Below, piece after piece: positions 1 to 13,894 of a stretch of 64,000 nucleotides of DNA. The stretch comes from Thelonectria olida (lineage: Eukaryota; Ascomycota; Sordariomycetes; Hypocreales; Nectriaceae): the NCBI GenBank assembly GCA_020736575.1, contig JAGPYM010000025.1:124001-188000 (forward strand). Reading direction: 5' to 3'. A program made the position numbers and the translations under genes. Numbering within the stretch: the first letter of the stretch is position 1; each line of letters begins with the position of its first letter. The notes beneath the pieces are model-generated. The model was not told where the DNA came from. It saw only the letters and a list, made by a program, of their open reading frames with translations, and did not search any database.

Positions 1-894
1 TTTGAAGTAATCACGCTATCCATTTCACTGCCATAAGGTAATAGCTCTGTTTAGCCTCGTGCATTAATACTGCTACTTGAGGAGACTGTAATGGCTGGAA
101 AGTTAATAACACGCGAATTTTGACTCGTTCATGCTGCCGATCCCCCATAGTTGTATGGCTACAAAGCAAGCATAGAGTCTTTCTACGCAGAACTCAAACT
201 ACAGAGAGCTTTGCCAGGACTTGGTTTGTGGAATCCTAAATTGGTATGGAGCTATTACTTTATGCCAGTTAAAGGGATAGAAAGATTTGAGCAGATACTA
301 TAGTAATAAATGGGCAGGAATCTATTATAATTGTTTTAAAAAGAATAAAAAATAAAAGGACAACCCGATTTTTTTATAATAGGTAGTAATAATACACTTA
401 TGTGTATATAAAGGTATATATTTTACATATAATAATCTAATATAATAAGAGATATAATTAAATATAAAGGTACTAAATATAAAAGAAATAAATAAGTTTT
501 ATATATAGCATTTTATTATTATAAAACTATTAAATAATTTTTAAATATTTTATTATTTAAACTTTAATATTTTAATCTTTTTACTAATATAAACTTAAAA
601 CTCTCTAGTTTTATATATTAAAGTTAACTAGATTATTATATTAATTATTTAAATTAAATCTTATTAATATTATATAATCTTATTTTAATAAACTATATTT
701 TTAGTATTAAAAATAAAATATTAAATACTTAAAAAAAATTAGCTTTTAACCAGGCCTATTATATTATATATTAAATTAAACTAGTTATTAAAAGTGAAAT
801 TATAAGGCTTTAAATAATTATAAAAGCACTATATAAAATATAAACAGCTTAGCGCAAAGGCCCTCCCGGGTGTGTCCCCCCGGGCGAAATAAAG
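1..894. other. AT-rich gene-free desert
   Basis: From about 300 to 850 the sequence is almost pure A and T, with stop codons in all frames and no open frame of note. This is the signature expected of RIP-mutated repeat DNA in filamentous ascomycetes. I see no recognisable element left in it. It changes sharply to normal composition at about 855, just before the first gene. Confidence 0.7.
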
Positions 895-920
895 TACTAC
901 TACTACTACTACTACTACTA
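895..920. repeat. TAC/CTA trinucleotide microsatellite
   Basis: About eight uninterrupted copies of a three-base unit (TAC/ACT) lie between the AT-rich tract and the stop codon of the first GTPase gene at 942. It is a simple-sequence repeat, probably length-variable between strains, and lies in the likely 3' untranslated region of the minus-strand gene. Confidence 0.9.
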
Positions 921-941
921 ATCTAGGCTCTCTATTCCATC

Positions 942-2434
942 TCACTTACTGTCTCCGGCAGCATCCGTGATCGTAGCCGTGTTTCCAGCGGTCGTGAAGG
1001 GATCGGGAATAAGGGACTGGTTCTCGCCGCTAGGCTCACCCGCCGTCGGCTTCCGAGAAAAACTCACCTGACTGGCACTGCTCAAAGTAAACGCCACGCC
1101 GGCGGTTGCCAACGGGAGTATACCGGTGAGGCCTCCGGCAACGGCCATGCCCGTGCCTGCAAGGGCGCCCAGGAAGGGAAGCAGGTTCTTCCTCATCACG
1201 TCCCTCTTCCGCAGCTTCTGGACGCTGTCCGATGTCTGTGACATCTGCTCGTTGTTTTCCGTCTGCATCTCAACCAACTGCTCTTGGAACAGCTTCTCCT
1301 CCTCGTCAATTTGTTGATACTCCTTCTCCACGCTCGTCCTCCTGCGGCGCCCAGTGCTGATATCCTCATCGAGCCTTGCCCTCCGCCGAGTCCACTCTTT
1401 GCGCTCTGCTTCGAGCAAGGACTGGTTGCTCTTTAGATCTTCTTCCAGCCGTCGATACTCCCGCCTACTCCGCTCAAGCTCAGCTGCAAGTCGTTCTTGT
1501 TCTCGGCGTACAGTGGTGGCAACCTTGGCATATGCCTTTTCTCTTTCAGCAAAGAGTCCTAGAATGGACATTCCAAGCTCTCGCTGTGCAGACTTCATGC
1601 TCTCCACATCTCTCTTTAGGTCAGCGAGGGAGGAATCAATTTGGTGCTGTGATCCCCTTTCGCGCGTGACCAACTCCTCAGACATTTTCACTTCCGCTGC
1701 CCTGTACTCCTCGATGAGCACTCGCCCTGCCGTCGTCTCCTTCAGCGGCTTTTCTTCATCAACGATCTCTCGCTGGATGAGCAGAGACCTGTAGCCCCCT
1801 CTTTCACTCCGGTCAACGAGCTCGTCGACAATGGAGAGCGCTGATGAACCATCCCCACGCCATCTCTTGGTTCTACTCCCGTGTCGACAGAGGCGGCCCC
1901 AAAAGTCGTCCGTGGATACCAGTCGTGATTCTCGGAGCAGTTCTTGGGGATCGATGACCGTATCTCCCCACATGGTCGTGACGAGAGACACGCGAGAGGC
2001 TGATTCGAAACCACACACGCTTTCCAAAAGCTTAAAATTTTTCATGGCCGAACCTGACACTCTGTTGTCTGAAATGCGATGAAGATATAGAATGCCGGCT
2101 GTTTTCATGCCCCGCTTGTAGATTTGGCAGAGGATGAAGACGATCTCCGAGAGGATGTCTATGTCTGATCGCCATGTGTCGTTGAAGCCAGGGGTGTCTA
2201 CTAGATGCACAGATTTACCCTTGAGTTGCATCGTGTGAAACCCCATGCCCTGCGTAACTGCGTGTTTCTCGTTAGAGAATGGTGGGGGAATGGGGAGACA
2301 GCCTGTGGATACTAACACGATGTCAACTCATGGCCGATTCCAGAGTCGTCTCCGGTGAGCTTGGAAATAAACGTGCTCTTCCCAACACCAGTAACGCCCA
2401 TGACAAGTATGACGACGCCCTCCGAAGCTGACAT
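942..2434 (-). CDS. AIG1/GIMAP-like P-loop GTPase with coiled coil and hydrophobic C-terminal segment
   Basis: Two exons, complement(2317..2434, 942..2257), 477 aa. The 59-nt phase-1 intron (2258..2316) begins GTTAGT, has a CTAAC branch site and ends CAG. Joining the exons restores a G2-like threonine right after residue 39. The P-loop GVTGVGKS is at residues 13-20 and the G3 motif DTPG at 60-63, followed by a conserved [11 protein letters not shown] stretch. Instead of NKxD the G4 position reads TTMW, as in other fungal members of this group. A long charged coiled coil covers about 224-394. A Gly/Ala/Leu-rich segment at about 397-431 could enter or sit on a membrane. The family binds and hydrolyses GTP; the biological role in fungi is not known. 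It is transcribed away from a paralogue starting at 2948, which has an intron at the same place and phase. Confidence 0.85.
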
Positions 2435-2947
2435 TATGGATTGGGGACGCGGCAAAGAGGCTCGCCCATCGGTGGCGTCCATCCCTAGAGAGAAAGAGGC
2501 TTTAGGACAGAGAGTCTTCGTGAATCGCCAGAGCGAGCGCTCGCTGGCTTGTAGGTGTAACTATGAGGGGTGCACAGGTCTTACCGCCGACCTGTCATGT
2601 TTTGGTGGCGAGAATGAACATCGCGGAGATGCAAAGGCAGAGTGTCTTTCTCACAGCCCAGCTGCGGCTGAGCTGGATCACACTAGGCATGCATGCGTGC
2701 CTCAGCTGGCGGCTGTGGTTCGACCTCATTCGCTGAAAGCAAGTCCTACCAACCAGGATCCTGGTTTGTACAGTTTGGAAGCCAGTGGTCAAATTATTTC
2801 TGCTTTCAAGGCGGCCATGTGCCGAGGAATTCAATCCTACATCTGCCTCCGCATCACGCCACTGTCAGACTCGGTGCTGAACGACCTGACGCTTCGTCTC
2901 CATCAACTCCTCCACTCTACGACTACTCGCGACCTTAGATTACCGAA
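2435..2947. promoter_or_regulatory. shared upstream region of the divergent GTPase pair
   Basis: This 513-bp spacer lies between the two GTPase start codons (2434 on minus, 2948 on plus), so both promoters must lie in it or overlap the partner's 5' end. A CTGGTAGG/TACCAACC-type palindromic stretch around 2748-2766 (AAGTCCTACCAACCAGG..CCTGGTTTG) is visible. No clear TATA box was seen. Co-regulation is inferred from geometry only. Confidence 0.45.
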
Positions 2948-4574
<1,627 letters not shown>

Positions 4575-7165
4575 GAATTGATACGTGACGAGGATCGCAG
4601 TCCGCTATGCCAAAGCCGCAAAGAGGCAGACTTAGGACGAAATTGTCTTTGGGCCTAATAGTATAGCTGATATTAGGGAAAGAGATTTAGGGTTCTTTTC
4701 TTATAGAGGGATAGTATATGGCCTCGAGCCACAACCAAGGAACGGGCCAAGCTGTATATTAGTTAGGGCAAGCCCTATATAAGGAGCTGAACCTGTGGCT
4801 CCTTATAGGCCGATGTATGGTGCAGTTCTCTCACTGCGTGAGAGAACTGGTTGATCTTTTTGGCCTTATGGCTGGATTGGTCTATTGACGGGCGAGTCAC
4901 ACCACGCTAACCCTTACACCCCAACGGGAAAAATGGGATCCGGCGGGCACCAGCAGAGCGCCCGCCAAGTTGAAGTCTTACAACATACCAATACCTACCG
5001 TTTACATCTCTGATCTCACCCTGGTTAATACCCCTCTTACATTAATGCAAGTCTGAAAAGGTTGACGGCAATAGCGATGCGAGCCGGACAGAGGGAAGTG
5101 TATCAGGCGTATCTAGACTTGTAGCGGCCGGTGACGTCGGGTAGCAAAGCGTATATAAACGAGGCTGGCCTGCGAAGCGGGGGTGGCCGCAGATGCTCTC
5201 TGGGGATCTGTCTCCGTGGAGCGAAGCGGAGGCAGCTTCATGGGGTTCCTCTCAGCGTTGGCCATACCATAGTGGGCAGTTCAAAACGTGTCTACTATCC
5301 CTTTGACTGAGCTAAGGCAACACTTGAGCTTGGCGGCTCGTACTTCGGACTTGGCTATGCGTCCTTACGGAGGGTGATCCGCTCCCGGACCAGGTCGGCC
5401 TGCAGATCCGCCGAAGCAAGGCCTTCGGCGGTGACTTGTTCATTGCATCCCGCTCTGGTGAGAAACTTTGAGGACGTCGTCACAAACGAGCTCGTTAGAC
5501 AGATGACATACTCGACGTAGAGCTAACCGAGCCTGCTCTGTGTACGGTATTCCGTCGTATTCGTACCCATTCGACATTACGGTCAATGGACTCACGGGTA
5601 AGCCCAACCCAACCCAACCCAACCCCACTCAACCCAACCCAACCACAGTCAGCGACTCCAACGGCGCAAACGACACCAGAGATGTGGGTGGAGTGGGGTG
5701 ACCAGTGAATAACACGATCACGAACGGCATCGGCGATGCTGCATTGTTCGAATTTGGCGGAGTTTCGATCGAGAAGGACAACCGCCGACCTAAAGCTATA
5801 TGTTGGCTAATTGAGCATAGCCAGTTGGTATTTGAAAGCTAATAAGTCCCATGAAGACGACAATGCTCTCTTCAAAGTTACTCCGTACATAGTGGGAACT
5901 GCCACGATGCGATACGAGAAGATACGCAGTTGTTTCTCGTGCCAAGATACTCAACGCTAAATGTTAGAGTGGGGAACGCCCTAAATTTATGCTTATAGCC
6001 ACACACGACTTTCTCCCTGATAAACCATCACCTTACATGTTAATATCTCACCTTCACAGGATGAATTTCTTGCACTTATTAACCTCGGTTTTCCTTTAGC
6101 GACTAATGGCAAAGTATGCAGCCGTTCTAGGCGAATATGTCCTTGCCTATCTCCGGGTCAAAGGTTGTCTAAGGACCTAAAACGGTCTATATCTCCATGC
6201 AGTCTGTTACAGGCCAGGCCTGGGCAGAGGAGCTACTGCTGTGTTTACTATGAGGCGTCAGAAACTATGCTCTGACCACACTCTGACCACTTTCTGACCT
6301 CATGCCGAAGCTTCTATAGAGAGCGATATCGCAGGGGCCTAGCCCTAGGGCTAAGAGCTAGAGCCCTATGCGATGGGCTTGAATAAGGAGGTCTTAATGA
6401 CGGAGCTATGACTTCCGTTTGCTTAAGATACTTTAATCTACTGAATTCTAACTTGTCAAATAAGCCAAGGGTCTTCCCTCACACAGTCCGTAAACAGACA
6501 GAGGTGGTGTTTATGAAAATTGCATTCACACAACACAGTGCATTTAATGCCTCGCTTCAAAAGTTTCTATACTTATTGAGGTCTTCAGCCCAGAGGAGGA
6601 CGATCAATTCCCAGAAATGATCCGATATCTCGGCCCGGGATTCGGGCATTTTGCTACTTAGAGATCGCTAGCTCTCGCCTGACACCGGACGAACCTGTTT
6701 GCGGGGGAGAGACTGACTGGCGATTGGCAGATCTGCCTGCGGGGGAGGGGCTGACTGAAGCTGGATCCACTTAAGTCCGGGACGCAATGCAACCCCACGG
6801 GGTAGTCTAACGCCCCATGCCGAGGAAGGTTTCTACAGGATATTGAAATGTTCGTTTATGAGGCATGTTAACAATGGACCGACTCGATGATGAACATGGA
6901 TAACGGACCGACTGACCAGGCGATGAGGGAGGCACGTGAATGATGACCTGACTCCTAGGTAGTAGGTTCATGCTTAGGAGTTCCTATTGAACAGATGTCT
7001 GATACGAACAAATATACATAATAGATAGGTGTTCTTTCCTTCATCTTCATCATACAACAATCAATACTACCAAGTTGGTTCTATCCTGTTTTGTGTCTTC
7101 TCTTACACACACGCCCTTGAGGTTATTGGTATACAAGATTCCTCGAAGCTTCCGGAACCTCTATC
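4575..7165. other. 2.6-kb gene-free stretch with decayed repeats
   Basis: No convincing gene. A degenerate (CCCAA)n run lies at 5608-5643. A palindrome around AGCCCTAGGGCT lies near 6340-6352. Direct runs of CTGACCAC/CTGACC are at 6270-6300, and GCGGGGGAG occurs twice at 6700-6750. The stretch 6950-7065, ending TCATCTTCATCATACAACA, resembles the 3' end of a fungal LTR. No paired LTR was found, so a solo-LTR reading is only a suggestion. Confidence 0.4.
5608..5643. repeat. degenerate CCCAA simple repeat
   Basis: Short run of CCCAA units broken once by CCCCACTC. It does not match the canonical fungal telomere unit TTAGGG/CCCTAA, so it is treated as a microsatellite rather than an interstitial telomere. 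Confidence 0.7.
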
Positions 7166-8536
7166 ATGGCATGCAAGACCGGCCTCACTGCAGTCGTAGC
7201 GCTGATAGCCGCTGGCCTGACCCCTCCTGTTGTCAATGCCTCCCCGCCTGGCACCAAGGACGTCACTGCTGTCCTTTTCGAGTGGAAGTTCGACTCCGTC
7301 GCCAAGGAGTGCACCAACACCATCGGTCCCGCCGGCTACGGATATGTCCAGGTCTCTCCGCCCGCCGAACACATCCAGGGCTCGCAGTGGTGGACCTCGT
7401 ACCAGCCCGTGTCGTACCAGATTGCCGGCCGCCTAGGCAACCGCGCGTCCTTCCAGAACATGATTAATACGTGCCACGGAGCCGGCGTCAAGGTCATCGT
7501 CGACACCGTCATTAACCACATGTCGGCTGGCAGTGGCACCGGCACCGGCGGCTCGTCGTACTCCAAGTATAGCTACCCGGGCCTTTACTCCTCCTACGAC
7601 TTCGACGACTGCACCTCCGGCATCTCCAACTACGCTGACCGTTTGAACGTCCAGCACTGCGAACTTGTCGGCCTGGCCGATCTGGACACCCCTGAGGAGT
7701 ACCCCCGGAAAGCCATCTCCGGCTACATAAACGACCTGCTCAGTCTCGGCGCCGACGGCTTCCGCATCGACGCCGCCAAGCACATGGCAACTGAAGACCT
7801 TGCTAATATCAAGTCCCGCCTGGCCAACCCGTCCGTGTACTGGAAGCAGGAGGTCATCTACGGCGCCGGGGAAGCCGTCCAGCCCACTGAGTACACCGGC
7901 AACGGCGACGTCCAGGAGTTCCGCTACGCCTACGACCTCAAGCGCGTCTTCAACAACGAGAAGCTCGCCTATCTGAAGAACTTCGGGGAGGGCTGGGGCT
8001 ACATGAGCAGCTCCATCGCCGCCGTCTTTGTCGACAACCACGACACCGAGCGCAACGGTGCCACTCTCAGTTACAAGGACAACGCCAAGTACACGCTGGC
8101 CAACGTCTTCATGCTCGCTTACCCCTACGCCGCCCCGGATGTTCACTCCGGCTACGAATTCTCCGACACGAACGCCGGACCGCCTAATAACGGCGCCGTT
8201 AACGCCTGCTGGCAGGACGGCTGGAAATGTCAGCACGCTTGGCCGGAGATCATGCGCATGGTCGCCTTCCGCAACGCCGTCCGCGGCCAAGGACTGACGA
8301 ACTGGTGGGACAATGGCAACAACGCCATCGGCTTCGGACGGGGCAACATGGGGTACGTTGCCATCAACCACGAGTCAAGCTCAGTGACCCGGACATACCA
8401 AACTTCACTGCCCGCGGGCACGTACTGCAACGTGCAGAGCAACACGTACGTGACGGTGAATTCGAGCGGCCAGTTCACCGCCACCCTGGGCTCCAATACG
8501 GCTCTGGCCATCTACGCCGGGAAGACATCCTGCTGA
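7166..8536 (+). CDS. secreted alpha-amylase, GH13, actinobacterial type
   Basis: Intronless, 456 aa. Residues 1-25 form a signal peptide ending VNA. The mature protein has the four GH13 regions: DTVINH (113-118), GFRIDAAKH with nucleophile D202 and chloride-type R200, QE with acid/base E229, and FVDNHD with D293. It hydrolyses internal alpha-1,4 bonds of starch outside the cell. Regions and spacing match Streptomyces-type (GH13 subfamily 32) amylases over the whole length, for example [20 protein letters not shown] and [12 protein letters not shown]. They do not match the Taka-amylase type usual in ascomycetes. No starch-binding domain follows; the C-terminal beta domain ends GKTSC. Third codon positions are strongly C/G, unlike the AT-leaning flanks. 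Start choice: the ATG directly precedes the signal peptide. Transfer from an actinobacterium is inferred from resemblance and lack of introns. The frame is undamaged and looks functional. Confidence 0.95.
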   Translation: MACKTGLTAVVALIAAGLTPPVVNASPPGTKDVTAVLFEWKFDSVAKECTNTIGPAGYGYVQVSPPAEHIQGSQWWTSYQPVSYQIAGRLGNRASFQNMINTCHGAGVKVIVDTVINHMSAGSGTGTGGSSYSKYSYPGLYSSYDFDDCTSGISNYADRLNVQHCELVGLADLDTPEEYPRKAISGYINDLLSLGADGFRIDAAKHMATEDLANIKSRLANPSVYWKQEVIYGAGEAVQPTEYTGNGDVQEFRYAYDLKRVFNNEKLAYLKNFGEGWGYMSSSIAAVFVDNHDTERNGATLSYKDNAKYTLANVFMLAYPYAAPDVHSGYEFSDTNAGPPNNGAVNACWQDGWKCQHAWPEIMRMVAFRNAVRGQGLTNWWDNGNNAIGFGRGNMGYVAINHESSSVTRTYQTSLPAGTYCNVQSNTYVTVNSSGQFTATLGSNTALAIYAGKTSC

Positions 8537-10571
8537 GAGCCTATCCTACCCGCTAGGTGACGATTATCGACAGCAGGGGCAGCACCTCCTCGGAGTGTGA
8601 CCCCGGGGGTGGTCGTGTACATCACAACCTAATGATCCCGGTCGGTCATGTCGAGAGCGCAGCTATCAGTTGGAGATTGCTTTCACGTGTCCCTTTCATT
8701 CCTTAAGCCTTACATAGTAGTATCTATCCAATTCATGTAGCAGTTATTACCGGTTAGTGACCTCTCGCTATCGTCACCGTTCGCTGGCCGATACGTAGCA
8801 TCACTGCCCGCAACTCGTCTACAGTTCGTATTTATGTACTTAAAGAGGCCCCCCCTGGTGCCCGTATAGCATCACGAGTGCCCCTTTCATCTCCGAGTCT
8901 CATACGACGACCAGTTATACAACTGCTAACCTGCGACCCCGGCGCGCTCGCAGCAAGGAAGCCATAATCCTGGCCGGCACCTTCGTTCTCACCAGAACCA
9001 GCAGCGCTTTAGCATTACTTCGGGTCTTTCGCATTCAATCTGCGAAAATAGTCTCAGCTAATGTGAGATGTCTAGAAAAGACTGAGAAGAATGCCATCGA
9101 CTATGCCAAAACTCTGCGATAGAGCCTTAGAAAACGGGGTAACCTGGCATGATTTCAATGTCTCGTCTTTAGCTTGGTTAAGTAACCAACGCTGAACGAA
9201 ACCGTTGGTCATTACGTATTTGACACGGCTACGATCGAGTCGACAAAGTATGCGCGTGTTTGCTAAAGCCCGCCGAACAACCTCCTTCGCTTGCCTGATG
9301 CAAATTTCTCGGTTCCAATCAATCAAAACCCAACTCTCTCAGGACTTCAAGCTCGAGATTTACCTGGTCATTCTTGGTAAAGACCGCAGATTCTTGACAA
9401 TTAATCATACGAACCCAGCCTTGGCTCACCCGGCCCCCCTTTAGGGGTAAGTCAGGCATCCACGCAGGTCTTGGCCCGAGGGTTTGACGTAATCAATTCA
9501 TTCGATCCCGCACGCCACCCAATCGAGACAATAGAACCATGACGGGGCTTGCATCTATGACGCTTGGCGGAGGACGACCAACAGTCTCTCCTCTCCCACC
9601 TTTCACGACCATTCACGACCAAGAAGAGCTTTATTCGATCCTGTTCCGCTTCACTTCTTTTTCCAAAATTCGCCGTCATATTGTTTCTGTACGAAAGGGC
9701 GCTCGACCGTTATTGAATGTTTGGGCGGACATGGCAATGCGTGGCCATGCAATAGGTTGGCACTAATCACAGCGGTCTGGCCACTAGCGTGTGGGGTGAC
9801 AGGCGGCCCGGGCCAGCCAGCCGAGGAACCCAGCCGGACTAAAACTCGAACCCAGCCAGCGCCGACAAGGACTTGGATTCAGCCGTAGGGAACCCCAGGG
9901 TAATGTGGGCGGTATCCCAATACAGCATCACCAACCGTAGCGCTGTGGGCCTAGTAAACTTCAGCGGAGGGAAAATGTAAAGGCATCCAAGTACAGAACC
10001 GGCCCAGGACCTAGACTATTCACAATCCAGCCCGTAATTTGCATTTCATCGGGCCATCAGCCGGCCGGCCCAACCCGTGGAGTTAATAGTGTGTGATAGT
10101 TTGATGGAGTGGGAAAGTCTTGCATATAAGTCGCTAGGTAGACAGATTTAAGAGTTAATACTATAATTACCCTGCTATAAATTTACTATTTTTAAGCTGA
10201 GTATTTTATATTATAGCTTGTGCTAATTAATAGTTATACATTAAACTAAGTTATGACTTTAGAAGGAAATATTTTATTGTCAATCGGCGACTCTAATTCT
10301 CAGCCATCTACCGGTAAGGATAGAAGGGGCCCTGCATGTCAAATGGATCAATAGTATCATGGCTCTAGGCAACTAAAGCTGCTTGCTAGGCTGCTGCCTG
10401 CTCTAGGCAGCACATTCCCTCTATTCCCTAGCTATACAAAGACCTTCTGTTTCCCACGGTTTAGTTACAAATCAAGAGCTTTTATGACCTCAATTATGAT
10501 TCCCTAAGTTTGACACTGCATTAAGTACAACTAACACTGAGCGATTTGTTTAAACTCAAGTATTTAAGCTG
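8537..10571. other. 2-kb gene-free stretch
   Basis: Only short, non-conserved frames occur here. About 10130-10260 is AT-rich. A proline/CCAG-rich patch lies at 9790-9880. No RNA gene or transposon end is recognisable. Confidence 0.5.
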
Positions 10572-11225
10572 CTAAACAATGGGTTCCTTGGGGCTACCTT
10601 TGGGCCTGTAAATATCCCAGTTATATTTCCTGCCTCTATGTCGATAGTTGAATCGGATCAAAAGGACCGTCATTTGTGACTCTGCTTGAAGCCGCACCAC
10701 CGTAAAATAAAGGGCCTGGTCTGGATTCCACTTTAGTGGGAACGACCGTCCATCCTTACATATCATTGTGATCTCCTTTTCTTGGGAGAATAGAGGAATA
10801 GCGATGTGTCCTATCCCGTAGGGATCAAGAATATGCTTCTCTGGTAGACGGAGAGCATTGAAGAAGCTGTCTTCCTTACACACGTCTCGGTTGATTCCTG
10901 CAAGCCAGGATTGTAGAGTATCAATCTGTAAATATGAGCGTCATTCATGGAGCGAGGCTTCGTAGCGAACCTGGCTTGACAAAACATAGTCTTTCAACTC
11001 TTTGCAAGGTTTGGTCCTGACAAACCAGTGGGGTCCGTTTCTGGGCTGCCTTGGTATCATACACACCAAATCATCCGAGGCATTTTTTCTGTGCTCTTGG
11101 AATTCTTCATCCTGAGCTAGGTTTATGAAGCCGAACCAGAGTGTTGGGTCAGTAAGGCCAGTCTCGGCGAGAGGATCCCCGTCTATTTCGTCAATGGAGA
11201 TTGGAGTGCTGGCTGTGGAAGACAT
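10572..11225 (-). CDS. hypothetical protein, two exons
   Basis: Read as complement(10971..11225, 10572..10925), 202 aa. Two adjacent minus-strand frames are in the same phase and separated only by an in-frame TGA. A 45-nt intron (10926..10970, GTTCGC..TTTACAG) removes the stop and joins the frames in phase 0. The product is soluble, with a short acidic N-terminus (SIDEIDGDP), a basic C-terminus (NYRHRGRKYNWDIYRPKG), no signal peptide and no membrane segment. I do not recognise the family. The amino-acid texture and clean splice make it a plausible gene, but the weak donor means the TGA could be a true stop. Confidence 0.5.
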
Positions 11226-12281
11226 GAAGTCGTGCAGAGTAGATGATTATTGTAACCGGGAAGATGAATATTTCTTATAATAAAGTAAGATTATGGGACT
11301 TGCACTGGGCCGCCGGGGAGGTTAACGTCTTGGAGAAATAACGGCTGACGAGCGGCATTAAAAAGCGGTGTCGAGGGCAGGTATAAGAAGCAAAGAGAAG
11401 CATGGAAAATAGTAAATCCGAATGCAGTAAGGAGCTCGATGCACAATACACTGCACATTGAAGGGCCTTCTCTTTACTCTAACCATTAATATCTTAGAGC
11501 TTTATTAAATATAAAAATAATTTCAATTTATGCATTATTTTATTTAAGGTTTATAGTAGAGTTCGGTCTTTGGACGATTCAATATACCACCACTAACCCG
11601 AACCCGTCATAATCAATTTAATATCTTTGTTCGTATAGAAGACAGAGTCCGTCTTGCGTGAGGAGGGCCTGGCCCAACTTAGACCAACATGGACGCCCCA
11701 TCACGGATATATTCAGTGTTTTGGCATCTACACCATTCACAGCATCCCTTGTGCTTGAAGAAATGTCGACTTCTTAGGATAACCTGTGTTGTGGCAGGAA
11801 GACGCTACATCTGGACATAAGCATGGCCCTTGTGACTGTAGAACAAAGGGAGTGGGCTTGCTCTTCAAATGGTAGATTTTTTAGCTTTTACCATGAGAAA
11901 TGAACGTGAAAGGCTGGCAATAGCTTAACTAACTAATATCATCCTATGAAAGCAAGGTCTCTATACCGCCCTAGTAACTTTCATCTTTGTTCCTGTAACA
12001 TTGCACAGGTATGTTCCGTGCACGCAGTGAGTGGCTGAGTAAAGGAATACAGAAATCTTTAAATAGGTTTAGCAAAGTTTTCTAATGTTGTGACAAGACG
12101 TTAATTAATCCCTCCAGGCCCCAGAGTACTAGGTACTATAACAGCTGTTGTCATGGTCCGTGAACAGACTACCCTTGACTAGGCGGTCTGGAACGGCAGA
12201 ATCCCACCCACAACCCCAACAGGCCCAGGTGACTGACCTAGCTGCTATAGCAGCTTCGCGACAACGAGCGGCCCCCAGCAG
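11226..12281. other. 1-kb gene-free stretch
   Basis: Presumed upstream region of the minus-strand hypothetical gene, followed by AT-rich sequence at 11470-11560. No further gene, repeat or RNA was seen. Confidence 0.45.
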
Positions 12282-12640
12282 GAACTGGGTCAGCTACTCA
12301 TCGGCAAGGGTGCCGATGTCAACGCGCAAGGTGGACGCTATGGAAACGCACTCCAGGCAGCATCGGCAGAAGGTTGCAAGGAGATTGTTCAGCTACTCAT
12401 CAATAAGGGTGCCGATGTTAACGCGCAAGGGAGATACGACCAACGCGCACTCCGGGAAGCATCAGCACGAGGTTACAAGGAGATCGTTTAGCTACTTATC
12501 GAGAATGGGGCCAATGTCAACGCGCAAGGTGGACGCCATGTACGCCACGATCGGGCACTCCAGGCAGCATCAGCAGGAGGCCACAAAGAGATCGTTGAGC
12601 TACTCCTCCACAAGGGTGCCTATCGCAGGTGGCGGTGGAC
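12282..12640 (+). pseudogene. ankyrin-repeat relic
   Basis: In one frame the DNA reads as about three and a half ankyrin repeats of about 33 residues. Each carries the pattern LLI.KGADVNAQGG..G.ALQAAS..G..EIV. The third repeat is cut by a TAG at 12489..12491 where CAG is expected (EIVQLL becoming EIV-stop-LL), a C-to-T change of RIP type. No start, upstream NACHT/NB-ARC domain or other conserved region accompanies it. Such repeats are usual at the C-terminus of fungal NLR-like proteins, so this is probably the broken tail of one. Confidence 0.8.
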
Positions 12641-13862
12641 ATGGATGAAGGCACAACAAGGCAGTGCCTTGTCCTCTTGCTGGTCTGAGCACTGTTGCTC
12701 TGGTGACGACTTAGTCTATTTGGTCGAAGGATTTCCTCAAATTTCTCCTTCTTCTTCCTTCTTTCCTCAGGTCGAATGTAAACGCAGGAGGACTATATAG
12801 CTGTAATTTACACTATCAGAACCCTGCACAAGGGCCCAGAGACACTAGTGATGCAATTGAAGGCTCTATTAGCCGAAAATCCATTGCAGGCGGGTGAAGT
12901 TGTTCCTCAGGCAAAGTAATGTGCAGTAATTGTCACACATTTCCGCCGCCTGTCCCGAGGGCCATTGTGACAGGAGCCGTGGTGTTGTTGGGTATATCCA
13001 CTTGGGTGTTAAGGACTTTGCGGTGAGGTGCGTGTGTACACTAACAGCAGATGCCTATATTGATATGACAATCCATGTAGAGAATGAGGGATGGCATGTG
13101 GGGCACAACCCACGCATCCTCTTCCTGCCTGCGGCGGAAATGGATGCGGCCCTGGGAGTCGAATGTCGTTCGCCGAGAAAGCGGGTGAGGAAATCCAAAT
13201 CTACATCGGCCGTCTCTGTTGCAATAAGAACGTCCGGTCAAGTAACTGCGACTATGCATATTGGTACGAAGAATCGAAGTACGGAGGAGCGGTATCTGCT
13301 GGAGATCGAGGCAGCTCAGCGGACATGATGGTGTCGAGTGCATCAACCGTTGGCTCTGGCGATACCTGAGTTTAGAGAATTCGGATGTGAAAGGCGCGAC
13401 AGACAACAGTAAGTACGTCACCTTGTTCATTGGGAAATTGATATGCATGAAGGAATCACAAGTCAACCTCTTACACAGCCTGAATTATCTCAGGTCGACG
13501 AAAGGTTTGCCCCTTACTCCTTAGGCAGTACTGGAGATGCAGAAGCTGCCCCGCCACCGAATTTCAAACCAATCCTTTCTAGTACCACTGCTAATAAAGG
13601 CAACACGTAGTATATAAGGCACGGGCGTTAGTGGAAGGGGATGGGATTTACTAAGGTTACCTTATAACAATAATCATGTGAGCAGATCTGTGTATCTTGC
13701 TTTGTCTGTCATACCTAGAGTACTATGGCACCTTGCAGTTGAGGCAGGCTAGCTATTAGAAATTGGTTAAAATTAGCTAGAGGCTGCAAACATCCTTCTT
13801 AAAAGAATCGTTTCTCACAAATAGGGCTTGGAGTAAAACCTTAGTGGACATAACAATTATGG
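12641..13862. other. gene-free stretch downstream of the ankyrin relic
   Basis: Overlapping short frames on both strands at 12930-13524 show no family resemblance and no consistent coding pattern. They may be eroded coding sequence. Nothing else can be supported here. Confidence 0.4.
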
Positions 13863-13894
13863 CCATCAAGTCGGGTTATCATAAAAAAAAAAAA

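Noticed and set aside
1354..1794. 146-codon plus-strand frame rich in Ser and Arg
   Set aside because: Antisense shadow of the coiled-coil part of the minus-strand GTPase; composition is what the complement of a Glu/Lys-rich coil gives.
5608..5643. CCCAA run as an interstitial telomere
   Set aside because: Unit is five bases and lacks the TAA of CCCTAA; treated as a microsatellite.
7433..8371. 312-codon minus-strand frame opposite the amylase
   Set aside because: Antisense shadow of a GC3-rich gene; Val/Gly-rich with no family motif.
12930..13524. Three overlapping frames of 87-141 codons
   Set aside because: Different frames and strands overlap without splice logic or family resemblance.
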